Shown here piece after piece: positions 52,594 to 61,418 of a DNA stretch of 64,000 nucleotides; the first letter of the stretch is position 1; every line of letters starts with the position of its first letter. The DNA lies in assembly GCA_030041475.1 (NCBI GenBank), contig JASHNU010000073.1, positions 62,001 to 126,000 of the forward strand, written 5' to 3'. Source of the stretch: Candidatus Sulfotelmatobacter sp. GTDB lineage: Bacteria > Acidobacteriota > Terriglobia > Terriglobales > Acidobacteriaceae. The notes beneath the pieces were generated by a model. It saw only the letters and a list, made by a program, of their open reading frames with translations. It had not been told where the DNA came from and ran no database searches. The position numbers and the translations under genes are program-made.

Positions 52594-53439
52594 ATGACTT
52601 CTTCTTCTTCCTACGCCGATATTCTGGAGCGAATCCACGCGGGGCTGGAAGCGGCTCGCACGATTCTGAATCGCTTCACTCCGGGTGAGATTGAGACGGA
52701 ATATAAGCACGGCCACGATCCGGTCACCGAGGCGGATCGAGCCGTGGACGCGGCGCTGCGCCTGAATCTCCTGCGCGACGGCGAAGGCTGGCTTTCGGAA
52801 GAAAGCGCGGACGATGTTTCCCGCCTCAGCAAAAGCCGCGTGTGGGTGGTCGATCCTCTCGACGGAACGCGCGAATTCGTTGCCGGCATTCCGGAATTCT
52901 GTGTCTCGATTGGATTCGTGGAGAATGGCCGTCCCGTGGCGGGAGGCATCTGCAATCCGGCGACGAGCGAAACGATTATCGGTACGATCGATTCAGGAGT
53001 CTTGTACAACGGAAAACCAGGGCACCCGAGTCAACGAACGACGCTCGAGGGCGCGCTGATTCTGGCCAGCCGCAGCGAAGTCAAACGCGGAGGGTGGAAG
53101 CAATTCGCGGGCAGCGAATTTCAGATTCGGCCCATGGGATCGGTCGCCTACAAGCTCTCTCTTGTCGCAGCCGGACTGGCCGATGCAACCTTCACCCTGA
53201 CGCCCAAAAACGAATGGGACGTGGTGGCGGGAGCGGCCCTGGTCAAAAGCGCAGGCGGCTTTGTCAGCACTCTCGAGAAGGCCGAACTTACGGCCAATCG
53301 CCGCAATCCGCTTCTCTCGGGCCTCGTGGCCAGCGGACCTTTCCTGAAGGAGCCGCTTCTCGACCTAATCGGGAAACACACCGTGCGTCACACCAGCGCG
53401 CATGGATCGGCAGCGGAACCCGCGCCCAGCCGGGGTTGA
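52594..53439 (+). CDS. cysQ: 3-prime(2-prime),5-prime-bisphosphate nucleotidase (CysQ-type inositol-phosphatase fold)
   Basis: About 281 residues. The Li+-sensitive phosphatase motifs are present: VTEADRAVDAALR, EGWLSEESAD (metal Glu), WVVDPLDGTREFVAGIPEFC (DPLDGT) and NEWDVVAGAALVKSAGG (WDxxAG). Followed by Arg/His-rich tail. CysQ hydrolyses PAP, the toxic by-product of PAPS-using sulfotransferases. The ATG at 52594 (AGGA 6 nt upstream) is preferred over TTG 52576. It follows TauE by 25 bp. Confidence 0.86.
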   Translation: MTSSSSYADILERIHAGLEAARTILNRFTPGEIETEYKHGHDPVTEADRAVDAALRLNLLRDGEGWLSEESADDVSRLSKSRVWVVDPLDGTREFVAGIPEFCVSIGFVENGRPVAGGICNPATSETIIGTIDSGVLYNGKPGHPSQRTTLEGALILASRSEVKRGGWKQFAGSEFQIRPMGSVAYKLSLVAAGLADATFTLTPKNEWDVVAGAALVKSAGGFVSTLEKAELTANRRNPLLSGLVASGPFLKEPLLDLIGKHTVRHTSAHGSAAEPAPSRG

Positions 53440-53533
53440 CGGGCGGGTTTTCTGCCCGACTCCCTGACGTAACGTTCTCGGCATCATCGTTCTCCGCTAA
53501 GATGGAGCAAGCGTCCGCAGCCGACTGCCCGGA

Positions 53534-56500
53534 ATGAACACTGAGACCATCCATCCAAGCGCATCCCGGCCAAGCGTATGCCGCCCGGCAGGGAGACCTC
53601 TCCTTGTCGCTCAAGAACGGTTTTGGGTGCTCGAGCAATTGCACCTGGGCAGCGCCGTTCAGAATATCGCGCTAGGCCTGCGCTGGACAGGTCGGTTCGA
53701 CCCCGGGGCGCTGCAGTCGGCGATGGACGAACTGATTCAACGGCATGAAATGCTGCGAACCGAATTTCATGTTTTTGACGGATCAGCGCGGCAGGTTGTG
53801 TCCTCATCGGCCAAGGTTGTTATCGGCAGCAACGATCTGCGCGGGATGCCAGATGCCGATCGCGAGCGTGAATTCCGGCGAAGTGCCGGAGAAGAACGGA
53901 AAAAATCCTTCGATCTGTCGCAGGCTCCCCTGCTGCGCGCGACATTGTTCCATATGTCGGATGCCGAACAGATTCTTCTCGCCGTCACGCATCGCATCGT
54001 CTGCGATGAGAGTTCTCTCCGAATCCTGCTCAGCGAACTCTATTCGGCTTACGCAGTTTTGCAGGAATCACCCGGACAAACACACACGAGCAAACCGGAC
54101 GGCGGCTTCGCTCCGCTCGATGTAGTGTCCCCTGCTGACATTTCGTTCTGGTTAAAACATCTGGCGGGGGCACCGGCAGGCCTGGAGTTGCCAACAGATC
54201 ATGCCAGGCCTGCCGTGCAGCAATTTCGCGGTAGTTGCGACGAGATGACGCTTCAGGCGCAGCTTGTGACGCGACTGCGAGAGCTTGGCGACAGCCACAA
54301 GGCCACACTGTTCACCACGCTGCTCGCCGGCTTCAGTGTTTTCTTGTCTCGCTATGCGCGTCAAGAGGATTTGGTGATTGGAACGCTGGTTTCCGGTCGC
54401 GATCGCGCGGAACTTACGAACGCCGTTGGCCCGATCGAAAACATGCTCGGTCTTCGTTTCGACGTTCCGGGTTTCGACCTGTCGGGCTTCGGCCGGTCGA
54501 GCAGTCCCAGCTTTGCTGATTTCGTAGCACGCGTACGGCGCAGCACGGAAGAATGCTTCGAGCACAAGAACGTGCCTTTCGAATCCGTGGTGCGCGAATT
54601 GCGCCTGCCGCGGGACATGAGCCGACATCCGGTGTTTCAGGTCATGTTCACGGCGAAGGAAGAGTACGCGGCGCTTGCGCCGGGCACCAGCCTGCTGGAA
54701 GTGGAAAATTCAGCAGAGCAGCTTGATCTCAGAGTTGAGTTCATGGAACAGAACGGCGAAGTCAAACTGCGCTTCCACTACGATGCCGATCTGTTCGATG
54801 CGGCAAACATCCGCCGCATGATGGGGAATTTCAATGTATTGCTGCAGTCGGTGGCAGCGGACCCAACGCTGCCAATCTCGCGGATTCCGCTGCTCACCGG
54901 GGCAGAGCGTCAGCAGTTGCTCGTCGATTGGAATGACACCAGCAGGGCTTATCCCACAGAGGTACCGCTGCACCGGCTGATCGAAGAGCAAGTTGAAAAG
55001 ACCCCCGAATCCATCGCGCTGATCTACGAATCGGAGCAATTGACTTATCGGCAGTTGAACGACCGCGCCAACCGGCTGGCGCATTATCTTCGAGAAAACG
55101 GAGTCGGCCCCGACGTTCTGGTGGGAATCTGTGCCGAGCGCTCGCTGGAAATCGTCATCGCGTTGCTGGCTTCGCTCAAGGCAGGTGGCGCGTACGTTCC
55201 GCTGGACCCGGAATATCCCAAAGACCGGCTGGTCGCGATGCTGCGCAACGCGAATCCGGCGGTGGTTCTGACGCAGCGCCATCTGCTCGATCGCCTGCCC
55301 GATAAAACGAAGAACGTGTTCTGCCTCGATCGCGACTGGCCGTCGCTCGCGTCGAAGAGCAGTAAGAATCCGAACATTGCCGTGGAGGGAAAGAGCCTGG
55401 CGTATGCAATTTACACATCTGGATCGACCGGCGAGCCCAAGGGCGTGCCCAACATTCACGAAGCCATCGTGAACCGGCTGCTCTGGATGCAAGACACCTA
55501 TCAGTTAACGGCCAAAGACCGCGTGCTGCAGAAAACTCCATTCAGTTTCGACGTTTCGGTGTGGGAGTTTTTCTGGCCGCTGCTGGCGGGGGCGACTCTG
55601 GTCGTGGCCCGTCCTGGCGGACATCGGGACCCGGCGTACCTGGTGAATCTGATCGCGGCACAAGACATCACGACGCTGCACTTCGTGCCCTCGATGCTCC
55701 GCATTTTTCTCGAATCGGCGGGGCTGGAACGGTGCTGCTCCATCCGGCAGATTTTCGCGAGCGGCGAAGCGCTGGCCTTCGAACTGCAACAGCGGTTTTT
55801 CAAGCGCATGAAGGCGGAGTTGCACAACTTGTACGGCCCGACGGAAGCTGCCGTGGACGTCACGTACTGGCGTTGCCGCCCTGACACGGAGGGCGCCATT
55901 GTTCCCATTGGCCGGCCAATCGCCAACACGCAGATTTACATTCTCGATCCGAATCTGCAGCCCGTTCCTGTCGGCGTGCAGGGAGAATTGCACATCGGCG
56001 GAATCGGGCTGGCTCGCGGATATTTGAATCGGCCTGATCTTACGGCGGAAAAATTCATCCCCGATCCATTCAGCGGAGCTCCGAACGCTCGCTTATACAA
56101 AACTGGAGATCTGGCGCGGTTTCTGGCGGATGGAAACATCGAGTATCTCGCCCGCATTGACAATCAGGTGAAGCTGAGGGGCTTCCGCATCGAACTGGGC
56201 GAAATTGAAGCGGTCCTCGGCCAGTGCGCGGGAGTCCTGCAGGCAGTTGTTATTGTCCGCGAGGACAATCGTGGAGATAAGCGTCTCGTGGCCTATTTGA
56301 TGGCTGCACCCGGCGGCAAATTGGTCATGGACGCGCTGCGCCGAGAACTGAAGAACAAACTTCCCGATTACATGGTGCCGTCGCAGATCGTCGTGTTGAA
56401 AGAATTTCCCATGACCACCAGTGGCAAGGTGGACCGTCGCGCGCTCCCCGCGCCCCAAGATGATGGCCGAACGACAACCGCACGCGTTGCACCGCGCAAC

Positions 56501-57565
56501 GAGATGGAATCTCACCTGGCGCAGATTTTCGCCAGCGTGCTGGGACTGCCATCGGTGGGCGTGACCGACAATTTTTTCGACCTCGGCGGGCACTCGCTGA
56601 CGGCCGCGCGCCTGCTGGCTCAGATCAACGAGATTACGGGACGGCAGATTCCGCTTTCCGCAATGTTTCGCGGTGCGACAGTTGAGTCGCTGGCACGGAT
56701 CATCAGCGAGCACAAGGACGCGAACGATCCGGTGGTAATGGAGATTCAGCACGGCGATGGTTCTGGCTTGCCGTTTTTTGCCATCGTGCCGGCGGGCGAA
56801 GAATCGATCGGCTACGCGATTCTGGCGCGGCACATGGGACCCCAACAGCACGTGTACAAAGTTCAGGGACACAGTCCGGTTGCGGGCGATCATCCTTACA
56901 CGCCGGAGCAATTGCAGTCGCTGGCCGGCGAGTATGTCGCCGCGATGCGTGCGGTGCAGCCTGAGGGCCCGTATTGTGTGGGAGGGCTATGCGGTGGCGT
57001 GCACATCGGAGAGCGCGTGGTGGTAGAGCTCGAAGCACAGGGGCAGGAAGTCGCGCTGTTTGTGTCGATCGATACGTGGGTGATGCAACACAGCATGCGG
57101 TTGTGGCTGGGGCGCGTTCACTATTTCGAGCAGCGGCTGCGGGAGGTTAAGAACTGGAGCTTTCGAGAACAACTTCGCCACTACAAGGGTGCGGCCGGCA
57201 ATCTGATGCGGAGGCTAACGGGTAAAGCGCCGGCGCGCACCGAGTGGCAGGAGGCCTACTGGCCGGGGAATTTCGTTACCACGCAATTCCGCGCTCCGGT
57301 GATTCTGTTCAAGCGTCCGAAGCAGCCCTACTATTACGTGAAGGATCCGCTGATGGGATGGGGCGCTCGCACCACCAGCGGCGTGGAGGTTCACGAAATC
57401 AATTTCGACCATCTCTACCTGCTGCGGGAACCGCATGTGAGAGTGCTGGGGGAAAAGTTAGCAGCGTGCATCCAGCGGGCGAGTGTGAGGAATGGACAAG
57501 AACGCCAGGCGCGGGAGGGGTCCCGTTCTGAACAGCCAGTGTGGGCCGGCGGAAAAGCGGAATAG
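53534..57565 (+). CDS. Single-module nonribosomal peptide synthetase (C-A-T-TE)
   Basis: 1343 residues. Condensation domain (about 20-440): the catalytic HHxxxDG motif reads HRIVCDE (153-159), so the catalytic second His is Arg154 and the Gly is Glu. Adenylation domain (about 465-960): YAIYTSGSTGEPKGVP, FSFDVSVWEFFWPL (D673, W677), LYGPTEAAVDV, YKTGDLARF, TTSGKVDRRAL. The binding-pocket residues by alignment are D-V-W-H-F-S-L-V-D-K, the published serine code. Carrier domain: DLGGHSLTAARLL, Ser1021. Thioesterase (about 1080-1320): GGLCGG with Cys1153 in place of Ser, and His1293. Architecture is EntF-like but no other siderophore genes occur. It should load Ser; the real product is unknown. 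Confidence 0.9.
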   Translation: MNTETIHPSASRPSVCRPAGRPLLVAQERFWVLEQLHLGSAVQNIALGLRWTGRFDPGALQSAMDELIQRHEMLRTEFHVFDGSARQVVSSSAKVVIGSNDLRGMPDADREREFRRSAGEERKKSFDLSQAPLLRATLFHMSDAEQILLAVTHRIVCDESSLRILLSELYSAYAVLQESPGQTHTSKPDGGFAPLDVVSPADISFWLKHLAGAPAGLELPTDHARPAVQQFRGSCDEMTLQAQLVTRLRELGDSHKATLFTTLLAGFSVFLSRYARQEDLVIGTLVSGRDRAELTNAVGPIENMLGLRFDVPGFDLSGFGRSSSPSFADFVARVRRSTEECFEHKNVPFESVVRELRLPRDMSRHPVFQVMFTAKEEYAALAPGTSLLEVENSAEQLDLRVEFMEQNGEVKLRFHYDADLFDAANIRRMMGNFNVLLQSVAADPTLPISRIPLLTGAERQQLLVDWNDTSRAYPTEVPLHRLIEEQVEKTPESIALIYESEQLTYRQLNDRANRLAHYLRENGVGPDVLVGICAERSLEIVIALLASLKAGGAYVPLDPEYPKDRLVAMLRNANPAVVLTQRHLLDRLPDKTKNVFCLDRDWPSLASKSSKNPNIAVEGKSLAYAIYTSGSTGEPKGVPNIHEAIVNRLLWMQDTYQLTAKDRVLQKTPFSFDVSVWEFFWPLLAGATLVVARPGGHRDPAYLVNLIAAQDITTLHFVPSMLRIFLESAGLERCCSIRQIFASGEALAFELQQRFFKRMKAELHNLYGPTEAAVDVTYWRCRPDTEGAIVPIGRPIANTQIYILDPNLQPVPVGVQGELHIGGIGLARGYLNRPDLTAEKFIPDPFSGAPNARLYKTGDLARFLADGNIEYLARIDNQVKLRGFRIELGEIEAVLGQCAGVLQAVVIVREDNRGDKRLVAYLMAAPGGKLVMDALRRELKNKLPDYMVPSQIVVLKEFPMTTSGKVDRRALPAPQDDGRTTTARVAPRNEMESHLAQIFASVLGLPSVGVTDNFFDLGGHSLTAARLLAQINEITGRQIPLSAMFRGATVESLARIISEHKDANDPVVMEIQHGDGSGLPFFAIVPAGEESIGYAILARHMGPQQHVYKVQGHSPVAGDHPYTPEQLQSLAGEYVAAMRAVQPEGPYCVGGLCGGVHIGERVVVELEAQGQEVALFVSIDTWVMQHSMRLWLGRVHYFEQRLREVKNWSFREQLRHYKGAAGNLMRRLTGKAPARTEWQEAYWPGNFVTTQFRAPVILFKRPKQPYYYVKDPLMGWGARTTSGVEVHEINFDHLYLLREPHVRVLGEKLAACIQRASVRNGQERQAREGSRSEQPVWAGGKAE

Positions 57566-57598
57566 CAGACAAATGCGCTACAAGCTGGCCAGTACGGT

Positions 57599-59176
57599 TT
57601 GAATCGGAAATTATTGAAAGCCTCGGGAAAAATCGCGATCTTCAAGAATGTTGGTTCCAGCTGGTTCGCGCTTGGGCTCAACATTGTGGTCGGCATTTTT
57701 CTTTCGCCATACATTCTTCATCACCTGGGGGACGAGGCCTTCGGCCTGTGGGTTCTGATTTTTTCGATCACGGGCTATTACGGCTTGTTTGATCTGGGAA
57801 TCCGGTCCTCGATCATCCGCTACGTCGCCAAGTACTCGGCGACGGATGAGAAGGCCGAACTCAACCGGCTCATCAACACGGCACTGTTCGTCTATAGCGC
57901 AATCGGCGTGGTGGCGATCCTGGTAACCCTCGCGGTCAGTTCCCACGCGACGTCAATGTTCCGCATTCCCGGCAACTCGCGCCAGCTGGCGCAATGGCTG
58001 ATTCTGATCGTGGGCACAGCGGTGGCTTTGGGATTTCCGCTGGGCGTGTTCGGCGGAATTCTGGAAGGCCTGCAGCGATTTTATGTGCTGAACCTCAACA
58101 GCATGATCTCGACTCTCATTCGGGCCTCGTTGATAGTCACAGCACTGCGGCACGGCCGGGGATTGCTGACGATTGCGGTGATCACTGTCTCGTTGCCACT
58201 GCTCGCGGCGATAGTGAACGCAACGGTGGTGCTGCGGCTTCTGCCTCTGCGGTTCGGCCTGCAGTACCTCAATCGCGAGAGTCTGAAGCGCATTGCGAGT
58301 TACAGCGGCACGACGTTTATCATCATCGTGGCCACGCGGCTGCGGTTCAAGACCGATGCCATGGTCATCGGAACATTCGTGTCCTCAGCGGCCATCACTT
58401 ACTTCACGATTGGATCGCGGCTGGTGGATTACGCGGGCGATGTGGTCGGCAGCTTGGCGCAGTTGTTTGTCCCGATGTCGAGTAAGTCGGACGCTACGGG
58501 CGATCTGGCCGGGTTGAGAAGAATCTTCGTCGCTGGGAACCGCGCCTGTGCTTTGATCATTCTTCCCATCGCGGCCGTTCTGATCATTCTCGGCAGGTCG
58601 GTGATCGAGGCGTGGGTGGGAGCGCGGTATATAGCTACAAGCTATCCAGCCCTGCTGATTCTTGTAATCCCAACGACATTGATGCTGGCGCAGGCTGCCT
58701 CGGGAAGAGTTCTATTCGGGATGGCGAAGCACAAAACGCTCGCCATGGTCTCGTTGATGGAAGGCGCGGCCAATCTGCTTCTTAGCGTCCTGCTGGCGCG
58801 ACAGTTCGGCATGCTGGGAGACGCGGTGGGCACAGCAATTCCGCTCTACTGCACGACGCTGTTTTTTCTTCCGCGGCACCTTTGCCGCGTGTTAAAACTG
58901 CGCCTCGGCACTTATCTGAGCCAGGCCTTCACGTTGCCCATCCTGCTTTGCGCGCCGCTGGTGGTCGTGCTGTTGCTGCTGCGCCACTGGTTCGTCGCCC
59001 ACAACTATTTGCAATTGGCGATCCAGTTGACGATCACCGGCGTTGTTTACGGAGCCGGACTTGTATGGGCCATCTGGTCTCGCAAGGTCTGGCAGGTGGA
59101 AGGGATTCAAGACAGCGACACGGCCAATCAGGTCGCGGTCGGCCTGATCGAGACCATGCAGCAAGAGGAAATATAA
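57599..59176 (+). CDS. Polysaccharide/lipid-intermediate flippase-type transporter (MATE/Wzx-like)
   Basis: 525 residues with about 12-14 transmembrane helices from KNVGSSWFALGLNIVVGIFL onward; FDLGIRSSIIRYVAKY and VFGGILEGLQRFYVLN resemble the oligosaccharide-flippase family. It should move a lipid-linked or peptide product across the inner membrane. TTG start at 57599, 33 bp after the NRPS stop on the same strand, so the two are probably co-transcribed. Substrate unknown; a drug/peptide exporter of the MOP superfamily is possible. Confidence 0.83.
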   Translation: MNRKLLKASGKIAIFKNVGSSWFALGLNIVVGIFLSPYILHHLGDEAFGLWVLIFSITGYYGLFDLGIRSSIIRYVAKYSATDEKAELNRLINTALFVYSAIGVVAILVTLAVSSHATSMFRIPGNSRQLAQWLILIVGTAVALGFPLGVFGGILEGLQRFYVLNLNSMISTLIRASLIVTALRHGRGLLTIAVITVSLPLLAAIVNATVVLRLLPLRFGLQYLNRESLKRIASYSGTTFIIIVATRLRFKTDAMVIGTFVSSAAITYFTIGSRLVDYAGDVVGSLAQLFVPMSSKSDATGDLAGLRRIFVAGNRACALIILPIAAVLIILGRSVIEAWVGARYIATSYPALLILVIPTTLMLAQAASGRVLFGMAKHKTLAMVSLMEGAANLLLSVLLARQFGMLGDAVGTAIPLYCTTLFFLPRHLCRVLKLRLGTYLSQAFTLPILLCAPLVVVLLLLRHWFVAHNYLQLAIQLTITGVVYGAGLVWAIWSRKVWQVEGIQDSDTANQVAVGLIETMQQEEI

Positions 59177-59205
59177 CTCGGATTTGGAATAGGCCGATGA
59201 ACTGA

Positions 59206-59223
59206 CCATGGTGAAAACCATGG
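59206..59223. terminator. Hairpin between convergent genes
   Basis: CCATGGT-GAAA-ACCATGG is a perfect 7-bp stem with a GAAA tetraloop in the gap between the flippase and the NHL-repeat gene, which converge. On the minus strand it is flanked by T residues; it may stop both transcripts. Confidence 0.45.
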
Positions 59224-59251
59224 AAAGCCATCGCGATTGATAGGGAGCGCT

Positions 59252-60214
59252 TTAGCGCCAACGGGCCAGCAGCTCCCCCTGTTGCGAAAACTTCACCACA
59301 CTCATACTCCCAACAATTCCGTATCCATCGACTGTATAGAGGTTGCCATCCGCATCAACGGTAACCCCGGCGGGACCGTTTTGTGAGAACAAGACATTAT
59401 TGGCTGAGTTGGAAATCGTAGAAAGCAACTTGCCGTGGGGGTCGAATTTCTGCACTCGATGCAGAGTCCAATCGCTGACATAAATGTTTCCCTCATGATC
59501 CACGCCTGATCCCTCATCCTCGACAAATTGGCCCGGTCCTTTCCCACGTCCGCCAAAGACAAACTGAGTGTGCCCGGTACGAATTGATATCACAACGATC
59601 CGATGATTGCCCGCATCTTCAACCACCAGGCTGCCGTCGGAACGAACGGCAATAGTCTCCGGCGTATTCCATTGGTCGCGTCCATTTCCCTTGGATCGCT
59701 GCCAGACGGCAACCCGCTTGCCGTCGGAGGAAAATTTCTGGATTCGATTTGCTCCGCCCTCCGCAACGTAGATGTAACCGGCTGAATCGACCGCAACATG
59801 CCCCAGATCGTGAACCCATGGATGCTTGCTCCCTATACTCATGAGCAGCTTGCCCGTGGGTGAAAACTTCAGTACACGCAAGCTCCCGCCATCAGTGACG
59901 AAGATGTTTCCATTGGAATCGACGGCGATGCCTTCGGGCCCGCTCGCGCGGCCCTGAACCGCGCGGAAGACTCGCCATTCGGCGATCCGCGTTCCCTGCG
60001 GGGAAACTTCCAAGACGCGAAAATGGCTCTTGTGATCGTTATCGGTGATATATGCGTTGCCGACGGCATCGATGACAATATTGTCGGGGCCGTAAAAACA
60101 CAAAGTGCATGCTGCCTCGTTTCTGGTTGCCAATGAGTGCGAAGACGCCCACGCGAGGGCGACCAGACAGACAACCCATAGGAAAATGCGGCGAGACAAA
60201 CTACGGAAACACAT
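59252..60214 (-). CDS. Secreted NHL-repeat protein
   Basis: About 320 residues. ATG 60214 begins a signal peptide (RRIFLWVVCLVALAWASSHS), followed by NHL-type beta-propeller repeats: PDNIVIDAVGNAYITDNDH, PEGIAVDSNGNIFVTDGGSL, DLGHVAVDSAGYIYVAEGGA, IAVRSDGSLVVEDAGNHRIV and PAGVTVDADGNLYTVDGYGI. The fold suits binding of a ligand or protein partner in the periplasm. It follows the sulfotransferase gene by 43 bp on the same strand, so both may be one transcript. A CTLCFYG motif sits at the mature N-terminus. Confidence 0.82.
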   Translation of the reverse strand: MCFRSLSRRIFLWVVCLVALAWASSHSLATRNEAACTLCFYGPDNIVIDAVGNAYITDNDHKSHFRVLEVSPQGTRIAEWRVFRAVQGRASGPEGIAVDSNGNIFVTDGGSLRVLKFSPTGKLLMSIGSKHPWVHDLGHVAVDSAGYIYVAEGGANRIQKFSSDGKRVAVWQRSKGNGRDQWNTPETIAVRSDGSLVVEDAGNHRIVVISIRTGHTQFVFGGRGKGPGQFVEDEGSGVDHEGNIYVSDWTLHRVQKFDPHGKLLSTISNSANNVLFSQNGPAGVTVDADGNLYTVDGYGIVGSMSVVKFSQQGELLARWR

Positions 60215-60257
60215 GAATGCACCCCTGACTTTAAGATTGAGGTTAAAGGCCAGAAGG

Positions 60258-61106
60258 TCAGATCTTAGGTGCCACTCTGCTGCCGACGAGTTCGTAGCCG
60301 AGTTCCTCCATTGTCGCTCCCCACGCCGTTTCAATTTTGCGCACCGACACCGCAGAGAGTTTTCCCTGCCACGTGCCCGACCTGGCCTCACGAACAAAGG
60401 GAATGTCGTCGCGAGTATTCCTGGTGGTCTCCCACTGCTTCCATTGCTTTTGTTCGAGCGAGCGCATCTGCGCAGCGGAACTCAGTTTGACCGCCCGCTG
60501 GATTCTTTCGGGGTGAACATCCTTGCCGATCAGATCTGCCACCCGCGTTAATTCGGTCGCGGTGTCCGCGAGCAAGTCCTCGTAGCGCACGAAGCGGTAA
60601 CCCGGTTTGCCTTTGCGCAGGCGGCACCAGCTCAACGTGTGATCCTCCCAGGAGCCCAGGCGATCCGCGTAGTCCGCCATATGCGCAGCGATAAAGCGGT
60701 CCACGAACTCATCCATGGGGTAGCCATCGGGCAGTTCGCCAACTTTGATGTTGTAGTAGTAGAGCGACAGAGCCACATCTCGCGGGTCGCGGACAATGTG
60801 GATCACCCGCGGATAACGCGGATCAAAACTCTCGTGACTTTTGATCAACCGGGGCAACCGGCGCAGAACGTGGTCAGGATGATCGTAGATCAGCGGCACG
60901 AGGCGGTTCACGTTGGCAAAGGTGATGGGCTCGTCTTGCACGAGATTGCCGAAAAGAAATCGCGCCCACGTGCTGCCTGAGCGCAAGTACGAAACAATGA
61001 AGACATCGTCGGGGAAAACGGTCAGGCCGCGCCCCGCCGCTTTTCTGCCCAAGGCAACGTCCATCACACTTTTGGTGTAGCTCCGGGCGCGACCGATCAG
61101 GCCCAT
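60258..61106 (-). CDS. PAPS-dependent sulfotransferase
   Basis: About 282 residues from ATG 61106 (GGAG about 10 nt upstream; an ATG at 61163 is also in frame). The PAPS 5-prime-phosphosulfate loop reads FIVSYLRSGSTWARFLFGNL (RSGSTW for the usual PKSGTTW), and the 3-prime-phosphate motif is RVIHIVRDPRDVALSLYYY. The C-terminal REARSGTWQGKLS matches the last family motif, RKGxxGDWK. It transfers sulfate from PAPS to a hydroxyl or amine; acceptor unknown. The PAPS synthase and PAP phosphatase genes lie 8-11 kb away. Confidence 0.87.
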   Translation of the reverse strand: MGLIGRARSYTKSVMDVALGRKAAGRGLTVFPDDVFIVSYLRSGSTWARFLFGNLVQDEPITFANVNRLVPLIYDHPDHVLRRLPRLIKSHESFDPRYPRVIHIVRDPRDVALSLYYYNIKVGELPDGYPMDEFVDRFIAAHMADYADRLGSWEDHTLSWCRLRKGKPGYRFVRYEDLLADTATELTRVADLIGKDVHPERIQRAVKLSSAAQMRSLEQKQWKQWETTRNTRDDIPFVREARSGTWQGKLSAVSVRKIETAWGATMEELGYELVGSRVAPKI

Positions 61107-61418
61107 CTGTTTTCTCTCCGTGTCTTCATCCTCTCCGTCTCTTCTGCAACCCAAGCTGTGCATAGACTAGAACAGATGCACAGCGGCAAACAATTACGTT
61201 CGCGCCCGCGAGCCACGTCGCCAGTTAACTCCGCACCCTCGATTCGCCAACTTTGATTCACGGAAGTCGTTCCGCTGCCGAAGTCCATGTACTAGTGGCA
61301 CCCCGTGGGGTAGCAACTTTCGTTATCTACGTCCCTCAAAACTGCCTGATTACAGTCGAGATGTGTCACCAGACCTGGACGCAGGGTCGAAAAAAATCTC
61401 AAACCGAGGTTCAAACTC

